Shown here piece by piece: positions 1-7,673 of a stretch of DNA of 64,000 nucleotides. Numbering within the stretch: position 1 is the stretch's first letter; the number at the start of each line of letters is the position of its first letter. The notes under the pieces are model-generated. The model made no database searches. It was given only the letters and a program-made list of their open reading frames with translations, and had not been told where the DNA came from. Source of the stretch: Desulfuromonadales bacterium (GTDB lineage: Bacteria; Desulfobacterota; Desulfuromonadia; Desulfuromonadales; BM103); contig JAQYVY010000011.1 in the NCBI GenBank assembly GCA_030145195.1, forward strand, positions 1 to 64,000, given 5' to 3'. Position numbers and translations under genes: made by a program.

Positions 1-18
1 ATCAAAACCAGAGATGCC

Positions 19-177
19 ATGAACCGCCCGATTGCCATATTGATGATAGTCTTCATAATTGCGAGCCTGTCATTCAGCACATTTGCTCTTTTTCAGGGGA
101 AGTTCGCCTTAGCCCTTTCTGTCTACCCGCTACTTATCCTTGCTTATTTCTTTATACGATCCAGCAAAAAGCAGTGA
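19..177 (+). CDS. small membrane protein, possibly the end of a longer gene
   Basis: The frame open from base 1 contains an ATG at 19 and stops at 175-177, giving 52 residues. It has two hydrophobic stretches (about residues 4-22 and 31-46) and a basic tail ending SSKKQ, so a two-helix inner-membrane peptide is likely. The frame has no stop before the ATG, so the gene may begin outside the window. I do not recognise the family. Confidence 0.4.
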   Translation: MNRPIAILMIVFIIASLSFSTFALFQGKFALALSVYPLLILAYFFIRSSKKQ

Positions 178-183
178 AGCGTT

Positions 184-382
184 GGAATTCGGGGACACAT
201 AAGTAATGTGTCCCTGAACTTCTTGCACGCAGCACCGAGCTGGCAGAATGTGCAATCGGTGGCAAGAACACCGCATATGCGCAAAAACAAATGCCCAGCG
301 CAGATCGTTTCTTTGGTGATTTTCTTTGATATCAGCCAAAGAAATTCACTCGACTACCGGGCGAGTCCGGTGGTTGTAACGC
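184..382. repeat. mosaic repeat, upstream module, copy 1
   Basis: It begins with a palindrome at 191-215 (GGGGACAC, 9-base loop, GTGTCCC). About 165 bases follow that recur almost base for base at 3050-3246, including the stretch ACTTCTTGCACGCAGCACC. Both strands carry short open frames that recur with the repeat, so they are not evidence of genes. A half copy of another palindrome family (AATGAGGTTACTGTCA) follows at 387-402. Confidence 0.85.
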
Positions 383-424
383 TTGGAATGAGGTTACTGT
401 CAGCGGATTCGATCAGTTTTACTT

Positions 425-716
425 ATGGTCAATCTATAAACCGGCAGTTCTCGCACTGCCAGGCGACGTACTTTTTTTGCAAGCGCCAAAAAAAAGTAAG
501 CAAAAAATGGCTTTCTCCTAGCGGAGGGCATGTGTACTCGAATAGCTCAGGATTTTAAGCGTTTGTGGTAGGGTCGTGAGTCTCTGCTGGTCTGCACTCA
601 ATGGCGGGGGGCCTGTTCTTAAAGGCCCCCTGTGTGTTCTTGAAGTATTTGTTGATGGCTGCATTCTCTCTGGAGTTAACTTCGGAGTCGGGGACACGAT
701 ACTAATGTGTCCCCAA
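425..716. repeat. mosaic repeat, downstream modules, copy 1
   Basis: Two modules are present. The first has CCGGCAGTTCTCGCACTGCC, a potential hairpin TACTTTTTTT..AAAAAAAGTA, and a GGAGGGCATGTGTACTC box. The second has TTCTGCTGGTCTGCA and GGCCCCCTGTGTGTTC. The same order occurs at 4786-5093, 7130-7372 and 15358-15560. The copy ends with a palindrome at 690-714 (GGGGACAC/GTGTCCCC). Bases 717-869 hold one more half site (GAGGACACCACACTCAATTC, near 738) and nothing else I can name. Confidence 0.8.
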
Positions 717-869
717 TCTTGAAGATAACCGGGAGTTCTGAGGACACCACACTCAATTCAGCAAAAGATATCGAATAATTCAATCAATAAAAAATCTTTC
801 CGAATTCGATCGAAAGACAAATAATTAAGTAAGTTGCCCCCCGAATTCCTTCCGGAATCGGGGCTCCGT

Positions 870-1616
870 TCAGACATGCGCCTCGCCGAAGGTCAACTCT
901 CCTTCGTTGGTCCGGTGCCGGATCATGACGTAGAACAACCAGCCATAGAAGGTCAACACGCCCACCAGAACGACCTCTCCCGGGATGTAACCGATCGCTG
1001 TGTTGCGCAGGAACTCATCGACCGAGTGGATGAACTCCGCCTCGCCCGTTCGGGGTTGCAGCACCGCGGTGGAGACCTTCAGCAACCACGCCGCCAGCAG
1101 AATCAGGAAAATCCAGCTATAGTTCCTTGCCAGGCGGCGCGCCATGGCTTGACGGCGCCCGATGGTGAACCTCGGATGCCGCAGCGTTTCAGCAAGTTCA
1201 GCGGACCAATCGCGCTGCTCTGGCGACTTCTCGGAGTCGAAAAAATGGCTGTAGTAGTTTCTCTCCAACAGGCGTACGCGGGTCCGAAACAGGTGGAAGA
1301 ATCGATATCGTCGCGACTCAATTTGGAGGAGAAGGCAGACCATTACCATTGAGAAGATGAGTACGACGTGGTGCGCACTGGTCGTGCCCAGGGAGATGGA
1401 GAGCATGGCGGCTACCGCGCCAATCGCCCAGTTGGTCGTGCGGTCGAGCCGGTCACGCCAGCTCATCATGCGTGCCATTTCCCCGCGGTAGTAGTGGGAC
1501 AGGGTGGTGATGTCGTCCTTGCCCAACACCGGAAACCGGAACGAAGAACTTCTCTCCATTTTCTCGACAAGGCCGGTCGGCGAATCATTACTCATGGTTT
1601 CATGTTTTTCAGCCAT
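870..1616 (-). CDS. DUF2270 integral membrane protein
   Basis: The product has 248 residues. A hydrophilic N-terminus leads into YYRGEMARMMSWRDRLDRTTNW, two adjacent membrane segments (about 65-105), a basic linker RRYRFFHLFRTRVRLLERNYYS, and two more helices (about 165-185 and 213-232). This arrangement matches the predicted membrane family DUF2270, whose function is unknown. AAGG lies six bases before the ATG at 1616. It is a single gene between repeat blocks, facing the CNNM gene divergently. The family call rests on the RMMSWRDRLDRTTNWA-like signature and the topology. Confidence 0.75.
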   Translation of the reverse strand: MAEKHETMSNDSPTGLVEKMERSSSFRFPVLGKDDITTLSHYYRGEMARMMSWRDRLDRTTNWAIGAVAAMLSISLGTTSAHHVVLIFSMVMVCLLLQIESRRYRFFHLFRTRVRLLERNYYSHFFDSEKSPEQRDWSAELAETLRHPRFTIGRRQAMARRLARNYSWIFLILLAAWLLKVSTAVLQPRTGEAEFIHSVDEFLRNTAIGYIPGEVVLVGVLTFYGWLFYVMIRHRTNEGELTFGEAHV

Positions 1617-1860
1617 AATCGCCTTGTTGTTTTCTGAGATATCGTTGAGAGATCATCGCTTTTCGCGGATTGCACCTGCCATGTTGAGAGCCGTTTCCCA
1701 ACATTAACCCTTGTTCTATACTTCTATCAGAGGCTATTAAAAGATCAAGCGCGTGGGAATCGGGGACACTCATACTCACCGCCCGGAGGACCTCTTGTGC
1801 TACACTGTTCGAAATGGAAACTTGCTGTGCCATCTCGACTTCATGCCAAGGTCACGACTC

Positions 1861-2913
1861 ATGTTACTACTGATCACCTATATCTTGATTGCCCTCGTCT
1901 TTTCCTTTCTCTGTTCGATCGCCGAAGCGGTGTTATTGAGCGTGACCTTCCCACACATTGCTCTGCTTGAAACCAGCAAGAAACCCTCTGCTAAACTGCT
2001 GCGGCAGCTCAAAGAAAACATCAACAGCCCGCTGGCAGCCATTTTAACCTTGAACACCGTTGCCCACACTATCGGCGCGGCAGGGGCTGGTGCCCAGGCT
2101 GCTGAGGTCTTTGGCAGGACCTCCGTCGGAATCGCCTCGGCGATTCTGACCCTCTTGATCCTGGTTTTTTCAGAAATTATTCCTAAGACGCTTGGCGCAC
2201 ACTACTGGCGGCAACTGGCCCCGGCAACGGCGTACGGTCTGCGTTTTCTCATTGTGGCGCTCTATCCGTTCGTCAAGCTGACTGAGTTTCTTACGCGCAC
2301 CCTGACCGAAGGGCCGACACTACGCGGTATCAACCGTCAGGAACTGGTCGCCCTGGCCCAACTTGGCGGCAAAGAGGGGACGCTCGCACTGAAGGAATCG
2401 AAGATTATGCAGAACCTTCTGCTGTTGCGCGAAACGCCGGTCAAGGCAGCGATGACACCGCGCACCGTGATCTTCTCATTGCCGGAATCTCTGAGCGTCG
2501 GTGACTTTTTCTCGCAGTTCGGTGAAAAGCCTTTCTCGAGGATTCCACTCTACCGAAGCGAACCCGAGGATGTCAGCGGCTTCGCGCTGCGCAGCGACCT
2601 GCTGCTCGCCCAAGCATACAACCAGACGGAGCGGCCAATCGGCGGTTTCGTGCGGAGCATGGAACGGGTCCCCGCATCAATGAACCTGTCGCAAGCCTTT
2701 GACCTCTTTCTGAAGCAGCGCGCCCACATGATGCTGGTGCTCGATGAGTATGGTGGCGTGGCCGGCATCCTCACCTTGGAAGATGTGCTGGAAACCCTGC
2801 TCGGGCTGGAAATCATCGACGAATTCGACACCGCTGAAGACATGCAGGAGCTTGCCCGCAAACTCTGGAGTCACCGCGCGAAAGAGCTCGGTATTGATGT
2901 TGACCAAAAGTAA
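1861..2913 (+). CDS. CNNM/CorB-type membrane protein with paired CBS domains
   Basis: The 350-residue product starts with a DUF21 (CNNM transmembrane) domain: helices near 1-22, 60-85, 95-120 and 130-150, with SIAEAVLLSV in the first and EIIPKTLGAHYW between helices. A CBS pair follows (about 190-330): MTPRTVIFSLPESLSVGDF, then MMLVLDEYGGVAGILTLEDVLETLLG. The family includes divalent-cation (Mg/Co) exporters and haemolysin-like proteins. The C-terminal CorC/HlyC domain is absent and the protein ends soon after the second CBS. The ATG at 1861 is preferred to upstream in-frame starts because the signal-anchor helix begins there. The ribosome binding site is weak (AAGG). Confidence 0.85.
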   Translation: MLLLITYILIALVFSFLCSIAEAVLLSVTFPHIALLETSKKPSAKLLRQLKENINSPLAAILTLNTVAHTIGAAGAGAQAAEVFGRTSVGIASAILTLLILVFSEIIPKTLGAHYWRQLAPATAYGLRFLIVALYPFVKLTEFLTRTLTEGPTLRGINRQELVALAQLGGKEGTLALKESKIMQNLLLLRETPVKAAMTPRTVIFSLPESLSVGDFFSQFGEKPFSRIPLYRSEPEDVSGFALRSDLLLAQAYNQTERPIGGFVRSMERVPASMNLSQAFDLFLKQRAHMMLVLDEYGGVAGILTLEDVLETLLGLEIIDEFDTAEDMQELARKLWSHRAKELGIDVDQK

Positions 2914-3049
2914 GTTTCTCTCGGAGTTCCGGGGACACCTCACTTAATTCACAGGGCATGGATTCGGAGGGATGTTCTCTAAAATAATAATTATATCAGT
3001 TGTTTGCAGAACATTTAACGAACCATAAGGGTGGACGTTGGTAAGTTAT
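2914..3049. repeat. half-site repeat, GGAGTTCCGGGGACACCTC type
   Basis: The stretch at about 2925-2952 (GGAGTTCCGGGGACACCTCA, then CTTAATTCA) is one-sided and lacks the matching right arm. A related stretch with the same continuation, including GGGTGGAC(C/G)TTGGTAAGTTATG, lies at 19880-19945. Weaker relatives occur near 738, 33940 and 40335. No gene is visible. Confidence 0.6.
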
Positions 3050-3246
3050 GGAATTCGGGGACACATAAGTAATGTGTCCCCGAACTTCTTGCACGCAGCA
3101 CCGAGCTGGCAGAATGTGCAATCGGTGGCAAGAGCACCGCATATGCGCAAAAACAAATGCCCAGCGCAGATCGTTTCTTTGGTGATTTTCTTTGATATCA
3201 GCCAAAGAAATTCACTCGGCTACCGGGCGAGTCCGGCGGTTATAAA
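3050..3246. repeat. mosaic repeat, upstream module, copy 2
   Basis: It is nearly identical to 184-382 at a constant offset of 2866 bases, in direct orientation, with the palindrome at 3057-3081. The two copies bracket the DUF2270 and CNNM genes. Bases 3247-3411 form the leader of the ammonium transporter gene. They carry a GTTGCTGTCACCG stretch resembling the GGTGACAGTAACC family, and no riboswitch I recognise. Confidence 0.85.
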
Positions 3247-3411
3247 GCATGTAGAAGGGTTGCTGTCACCGAAAAACACTCCCCTGCCGGTTTGATCTTA
3301 CCGAATTCACAGTATACTCATAAAGTTGGGGCTCCTCGCAAGGGATGGCCTGAATGGCTGGTTGCTCTCCAGAAGCGTTGGCACTACCGCCAAAGATGAA
3401 TCGGAGGATCA

Positions 3412-4686
3412 ATGATGACCCGACTGCTAAAACAGCTCTCCTTGCTCTTGGCATTTTTTCTGATGACCACAACCGTGCTAGCGGCCGAAGGCCCAGACAG
3501 CGGAGATACCGCCTGGATGTTGGTCTCCTCGGCCCTGGTGCTGGTCATGCTCCCCGGGCTCGCACTCTTCTATGGCGGGATGGTTCGCTCAAAGAATGTT
3601 CTTTCCACCAGTATGCACACCTTTGCGGCCATGGCGATCATCGGTGTGCAGTGGGTTGCCTTTGGTTACAGCCTGGCCTTCGGCGGTTCCGGCCCCTTAA
3701 TCGGCGGACTCGACAACCTGTTCCTTAATGGCATCACCCCGGACAGCTTGACCGGGACCATCCCCACCTACGTGTTTGTGATGTTCCAGGGCATGTTCGC
3801 TATCATCACTCCGGCTCTGATCTCTGGTGCGGTTGCCGAACGGATGAAGTTCTCAACCTACTGTGTCTTCATCCTGCTCTGGTCAACCCTGGTCTATGAC
3901 CCTCTTTGTCACTGGGTCTGGGGTGAGGGTGGCTGGTTGGCCGCCCTGGGTGCGCTCGACTTTGCCGGCGGTACGGTTGTCCACCTGTCTTCGGGCATCA
4001 GCGCCCTGATGATTGCTTTATGGCTGGGCAAGCGGATCGGCTATCCGCAGGAGCGCATGACTCCGCATAACCTGCCGATGACCCTGTTGGGTGCCGGTCT
4101 GCTCTGGTTCGGTTGGTTTGGCTTTAATGCGGGAAGTGCCCTGAGTTCAGGCGCAAGTGCTGCCCTGGCTTTTACTAACACCCAGGCTGCGGCGGCTGCC
4201 GGGGCCCTGGCGTGGATTCTGATCGAGTGGTTTCATGCAGGTAAGCCCAGTGCTCTGGGTGCCGCCTCGGGGATCGTTGCCGGACTCGTGGTCATCACTC
4301 CGGCTGCCGGTTTTGTCACGCCCGGCTGGGCGCTGTTAATGGGACTTTCGGCCGGGTTGGTCTGCTACGGCGGCGTCATGATGAAGCATCGTTTCGGTTA
4401 CGACGACTCCCTGGACGCTTTTGGTATTCATGGCCTGGGCGGGGCCTGGGGGGCTATCGCCACTGGCATCTTCGCCAGCGTCGGCGCCACCGGACTGATC
4501 GGTGGCAATCTGCATCAGCTTTGGGTGCAGTTGATCGGCGTGGTCGCAGCGGGGGCCTATGCTGTGGTCATCACCTTGCTGTTGCTGTTTGTCCTCAATA
4601 AAACCATGGGCCTTCGGGTGGAAAAAGATGATGAACGCAAAGGCCTCGATCAATCGGCCCATTCGGAAACGGGCTACAATTACTAA
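3412..4686 (+). CDS. amt: ammonium transporter (Amt/MEP/Rh family)
   Basis: The 424-residue precursor has a cleavable signal peptide (MTTTVLAAEG, cleavage near 25) and eleven predicted helices. Visible hallmarks are LALFYGGMVRSKNVLS in helix 1, the periplasmic gate region FVMFQGMFAI, and the pore twin-histidine pair at about H167 (DPLCHWVWG) and H340 (DAFGIHGLGG). It conducts ammonium or ammonia across the inner membrane. GGAGG sits seven bases before the ATG. No glnK/PII gene is adjacent, unlike the usual pairing. Functionally it may serve the same nitrogen economy as the NrfA gene 36 kb away, but they are not linked. Confidence 0.96.
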   Translation: MMTRLLKQLSLLLAFFLMTTTVLAAEGPDSGDTAWMLVSSALVLVMLPGLALFYGGMVRSKNVLSTSMHTFAAMAIIGVQWVAFGYSLAFGGSGPLIGGLDNLFLNGITPDSLTGTIPTYVFVMFQGMFAIITPALISGAVAERMKFSTYCVFILLWSTLVYDPLCHWVWGEGGWLAALGALDFAGGTVVHLSSGISALMIALWLGKRIGYPQERMTPHNLPMTLLGAGLLWFGWFGFNAGSALSSGASAALAFTNTQAAAAAGALAWILIEWFHAGKPSALGAASGIVAGLVVITPAAGFVTPGWALLMGLSAGLVCYGGVMMKHRFGYDDSLDAFGIHGLGGAWGAIATGIFASVGATGLIGGNLHQLWVQLIGVVAAGAYAVVITLLLLFVLNKTMGLRVEKDDERKGLDQSAHSETGYNY

Positions 4687-4750
4687 ACGTAAACGTTGTC
4701 AGTCCTTGATATTGGAAAAAATCATCAGGGGGTTCAAATCTTTGGAATTT

Positions 4751-5093
4751 GGGGACACATAAGTAATGTGTCCCCGAACTTCTTGATGGTCAATCTATAA
4801 ACCGGCAGTTCTCGCACTGCCAGGCGACGTACTTTTTTTGCAAGCGCCAAAAAAAAGTAAGCAAAAAATGGCTTAACTCCTCGCGGAGGGCATGTGTACT
4901 CGAATAGTTCGGGTTTTTAAGCGTTCGTCTACAGGATTATGCGGTTCTGCTGGTCTTCACTCAATGGCGGGGGACCTGTTCTTAAAGGCCCCCTGTGTGT
5001 TCATGTAGTATTTGTTGATGGCTGCATTCTCTCTGGAATCAACTCATTTCTGTTGAGTAAAACACCAAAGACCAGCGCAAGCTCAACGGCAGT
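4751..5093. repeat. mosaic repeat, downstream modules, copy 2
   Basis: A palindrome at 4751-4775 is joined directly to the downstream modules (from 4786), skipping the 165-base middle found in copies 1 and 2 of the upstream module. It is therefore a rearranged version. The tail extends through CTCTCTGGAATCAACTCATTTC and ACCAAAGACCAGCGCAAGC. These tail sequences recur alone near 24630 and 26160. Confidence 0.8.
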
Positions 5094-5267
5094 GCGTGGG
5101 GTCAGTCTCGTGGCTAGCAGGCGGCCACCGGAAGTGGCCCTCTGCTCTTCTGCCTTGTCCGTTAAAGTGACACATCTCTATTAAACCGCACGGAACGTCT
5201 TGCCGGATAACTGATCAACTCCTATAATACTGCCTTTCCTTTTTACTCCAACATCACATTGAGGCTT

Positions 5268-5930
5268 ATGAGTTATTTCTCCAGATTCAGTCAATTTATC
5301 CGACACAAGTTGAAGAACTATTTTTTTACTGGTCTGTTGCTGGTGGTCCCGGTTGCGCTGACTTTTCTGGTGGTTCGCTGGCTTGTCAATTTGATGGACA
5401 ACATGCTGATCTCTGTGTTGCCGGGAACTCTGAACCCTGACTTGCTTATCGGTCTTTCCATCCCCGGGGTCGGCCTGGTGGCAACGCTGCTGCTGATTCT
5501 GGCCATCGGTATGCTGGCGGCGAATATCTTTGGTCGCTCCCTGGTCAATTTTTCTGAACGGATCGTTGATCGCATCCCGGTTGTCAAAGGGATCTACCTG
5601 CTCTTCAAACAGGTCTCCGACACGGTTCTTAACCGTGATCGTGGGGCTTTCCGACAGGTGGTTCTGATCGAATACCCGCGTAAAGAAATCTGGTCCGTGG
5701 CCTTTGTGACCGGGGTCTCTTCGGGAGAAGTGCAGAAGGTTACAGAGAGGAAGCTCGTCAACATCTTTGTGCCGACGACGCCAAATCCGACGTCTGGCTT
5801 TTATATCCTGGTGCCAGAGGAAGACACGATTCCTCTGACGATGACGGTAGAAGAAGCTTTCAAATTGATCATCAGCGGTGGGATGGTGACGCCACCGGAG
5901 CGAGAGACAATCGAGAATCGGGGGGCATAA
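5268..5930 (+). CDS. DUF502 inner-membrane protein
   Basis: The product has about 220 residues. It has two N-terminal helices (about 14-40 and 60-90) with FTGLLLVVPVALTFLVVRW and GLSIPGVGLVATLLLILAIGMLA. A conserved soluble part follows, with GRSLVNFSERIVDRIPVVKGIY and TPNPTSGFYILVPEEDTIPLTMTVEEA. These are the signature blocks of DUF502. The function is unknown. The ATG at 5268 is chosen, although GAGG is only three bases away. A TTG at 5259 is an alternative adding three residues. Confidence 0.85.
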   Translation: MSYFSRFSQFIRHKLKNYFFTGLLLVVPVALTFLVVRWLVNLMDNMLISVLPGTLNPDLLIGLSIPGVGLVATLLLILAIGMLAANIFGRSLVNFSERIVDRIPVVKGIYLLFKQVSDTVLNRDRGAFRQVVLIEYPRKEIWSVAFVTGVSSGEVQKVTERKLVNIFVPTTPNPTSGFYILVPEEDTIPLTMTVEEAFKLIISGGMVTPPERETIENRGA

Positions 5931-6000
5931 GATTCGGGATTCGGGGACACGTCCCGTTGTGTACCATGATGATATGTTCAACTTTTTGAGGAGTCCTACC

Positions 6001-6822
6001 ATGAATTTCATCGAAGTGAACCAGCAAAGCTGCACAAAGGACGGCCTATGCAGTGCGAGCTGCCCGGCTCAACTGATCAGCTTTGCTCCGGGTGAATACC
6101 CGACCCCGATTGCTGAGGCCAAAGAACTTTGCATCCGCTGCGGTCATTGCGTGGCGGTCTGCCCGACCAGCAGTCTGCAACATGCCGAGATCCCCTTGGC
6201 CGATTGCCCGAAAATTCAGCCCGAGCTGCTTTTGTCGATGCAACAGTGTGAGCAGTTTTTGCGCAGCCGACGCTCCATCCGCAACTACCGAGAGGAAACT
6301 GTGCCCCGGGAAACGATGCAAAAACTGATCGAGCTGGCTCGCTATGCACCGACCGGGCATAACACCCAAAGTGTTGAATGGCTGGTGCTGAGTGATCGTG
6401 ATGAATTGAACAAGCTGGCTCAGATTGTTGGACAGTGGATGCGTTGGATGTTGTCGAATATGCAAGCGTTTGCTTTGTCGTTTCATATGGATAAAGCTCT
6501 TGAGAAACTGGAGGCCGGCCAAGACGTGGTCTTGCGCGGGGCACCGGTGCTTGTGGTTGCCCATGCATCCAAAGATGACCATATGGCTCAAAGCAGCTGT
6601 ACGATCGCTTTGGCAACCATGGAGCTGGCGGCAACCGGCATGGAGCTCGGTGGCTGTTGGGCTGGTTACTTTAACGCCGCGGTGAGTACCTTTCCTCCGA
6701 TGCAACAGGCCCTGGGTTTACCTGAAGGGCACCAGTGTTACGGCGCGATGATGATCGGCTATCCGAAGCTGCGTTATCATCGTATGCCTGAGCGCAAGGC
6801 GCCGTCGATTACCTGGCGCTGA
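6001..6822 (+). CDS. nitroreductase with N-terminal 2x[4Fe-4S] ferredoxin domain
   Basis: The 273-residue protein has a bacterial ferredoxin module (about 1-60) with cysteine motifs CTKDGLCSASCP and CIRCGHCVAVCP, enough for two [4Fe-4S] clusters. A nitroreductase-family FMN domain follows (about 85-273): RRSIRNYREETVPRE for FMN phosphate binding and ARYAPTGHNTQSVEW. Such fusions pass electrons from ferredoxin-type clusters to FMN. The substrate is not evident. GAGGAG lies eight bases before the ATG. It stands alone between palindromes. Confidence 0.9.
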   Translation: MNFIEVNQQSCTKDGLCSASCPAQLISFAPGEYPTPIAEAKELCIRCGHCVAVCPTSSLQHAEIPLADCPKIQPELLLSMQQCEQFLRSRRSIRNYREETVPRETMQKLIELARYAPTGHNTQSVEWLVLSDRDELNKLAQIVGQWMRWMLSNMQAFALSFHMDKALEKLEAGQDVVLRGAPVLVVAHASKDDHMAQSSCTIALATMELAATGMELGGCWAGYFNAAVSTFPPMQQALGLPEGHQCYGAMMIGYPKLRYHRMPERKAPSITWR

Positions 6823-6836
6823 ATTTGTTTCGGTTT

Positions 6837-6864
6837 CGGGGACACTCAAAATTGAGTGTTCCCG
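6837..6864. repeat. GGGGACAC palindrome, TCAAAATTGA core
   Basis: This near-perfect palindrome (CGGGGACACTCAAAATTGAG, then the complementary arm) lies 13 bases after the nitroreductase stop. The same core occurs at 33389-33413. It could also act as a transcript-end hairpin. Confidence 0.75.
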
Positions 6865-6924
6865 AAGCCCAAGCCCCGAAACGAAATACTCCCAGAACTC
6901 CAAACTGACGTAAGGAATAAAGCT

Positions 6925-7029
6925 ATGACACAAATCGGTCGTAACGATCCTTGCCTTTGCGGCAGCGGCAAAAAATACAAAAAATGTTGTCTGGGGCAAG
7001 AACAGATTGACCCCGGAACTCGAGGTTAA
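6925..7029 (+). CDS. SEC-C motif mini-protein
   Basis: The 34-residue protein is almost wholly a SEC-C zinc-binding motif: [16 protein letters not shown] at residues 7-22. This is the C-terminal zinc finger of SecA and of many small accessory proteins. AAGGAA lies seven bases before the ATG. The last codons (IDPGTRG) fall within the repeat that recurs at 15236. The present stop and C-terminus may therefore have been supplied by the repeat, and the gene may be a truncated remnant of a longer SEC-C protein. Confidence 0.7.
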   Translation: MTQIGRNDPCLCGSGKKYKKCCLGQEQIDPGTRG

Positions 7030-7372
7030 ATCAGCGTTCATCAGATTTGATCAGCGGCCAATTGCCCTAAAGCTTAGATTTCCACGACCCTCGTCCCGCG
7101 ACCCTCGTCCCTTTCCTTTTAGCTACTGGCAAAACCGGCAGTTCTCGCACTGCCAGGCGACGTACTTTTTTCAACGCTAAAAAAGTAAGCAAAAAAGCTT
7201 AACTCCTGGCGGAGGGCATGTGTACTCCAATAGCTCAGGATTTTATACGTTCTTCGGTAGGGCCGTGAGGTTCTGCTGGTCTGCAGCCAATGGCGGAGGG
7301 GCTGTTCTTAAGGGCCCCTGTGTGTTCTTGATATATTTTTTGTAGTCCGCGCTTTTTGGGGAATTAACTTCA
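7004..7372. repeat. mosaic repeat; left direct repeat of the caspase island
   Basis: From about 7004 to 7150 it matches 15236-15385 with only a few differences, including AAATCAGCGTTCATCAGATT and the tandem TCGTCCC / CCCTCGTCCC. The common downstream modules follow. The internal hairpin here is shortened (TTTTTTCAACGCTAAAAAA) relative to the other copies. Orientation is the same as at 15 kb. Confidence 0.85.
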
Positions 7373-7614
7373 TCACGACTCGGATAACAAAACGCTAAAA
7401 TATGCCCTGTTTTCGTGCTATGGGACTGTTTTTGGGGCCGAAATTAGCCCTATACGCGGTGGTTATCGTGGTCCGACCCCGTCCACCTGGTGAGTGGTGC
7501 TTTCGAGGTGTCAGATCCGACGCCGATTATTATGCGTTTTGTGGATCGGTGTTTAGCTGACAAAGGGTATCAGTCGCTTGGTTGGCGGTGAGGGCCCCTC
7601 CGCATCATGCTAAA
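7373..7614. other. intergenic region without an assignable gene
   Basis: No open frame with a plausible start and family is visible. A short A/T-G/C alternating stretch (CTAAAATATGCCCTGTTTTC, GGCCGAAATTAGCCC) loosely resembles the sequence at 14800-14850 on the other side of the caspase cluster. It may be an old repeat. Confidence 0.4.
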
Positions 7615-7646
7615 AAGGCCCTGTTTCGGAGATGAAACAGGGCCTT
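7615..7646 (-). terminator. Rho-independent terminator of the CHAT gene
   Basis: Perfect 13-base arms (AAGGCCCTGTTTC / GAAACAGGGCCTT) enclose a six-base loop. Read on the minus strand, they are followed by a run of Ts. It lies 27 bases past the CHAT stop codon. Confidence 0.9.
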
Positions 7647-7673
7647 CTTGATGTCTGCTTTTTAGAGGTTTTC

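Noticed and set aside
130-339. Repeated minus-strand frame beginning MADIKENHQRNDL, also at 2996-3205
   Set aside because: The two look conserved only because the DNA repeat is duplicated. Codon-level differences give no sign of protein selection, and the ends diverge.
834-1637. Plus-strand frames opposite the DUF2270 gene
   Set aside because: They are antisense shadows of a well-supported membrane protein gene.
3247-3411. Riboswitch upstream of the ammonium transporter
   Set aside because: The leader does not show the conserved core of c-di-GMP (GEMM), glutamine or other classes that I could recognise.
5181-6035. 284-codon minus-strand open frame
   Set aside because: It is antisense to the DUF502 gene, has low-complexity His/Gln/Arg content and no ribosome binding site. 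It is a shadow frame.
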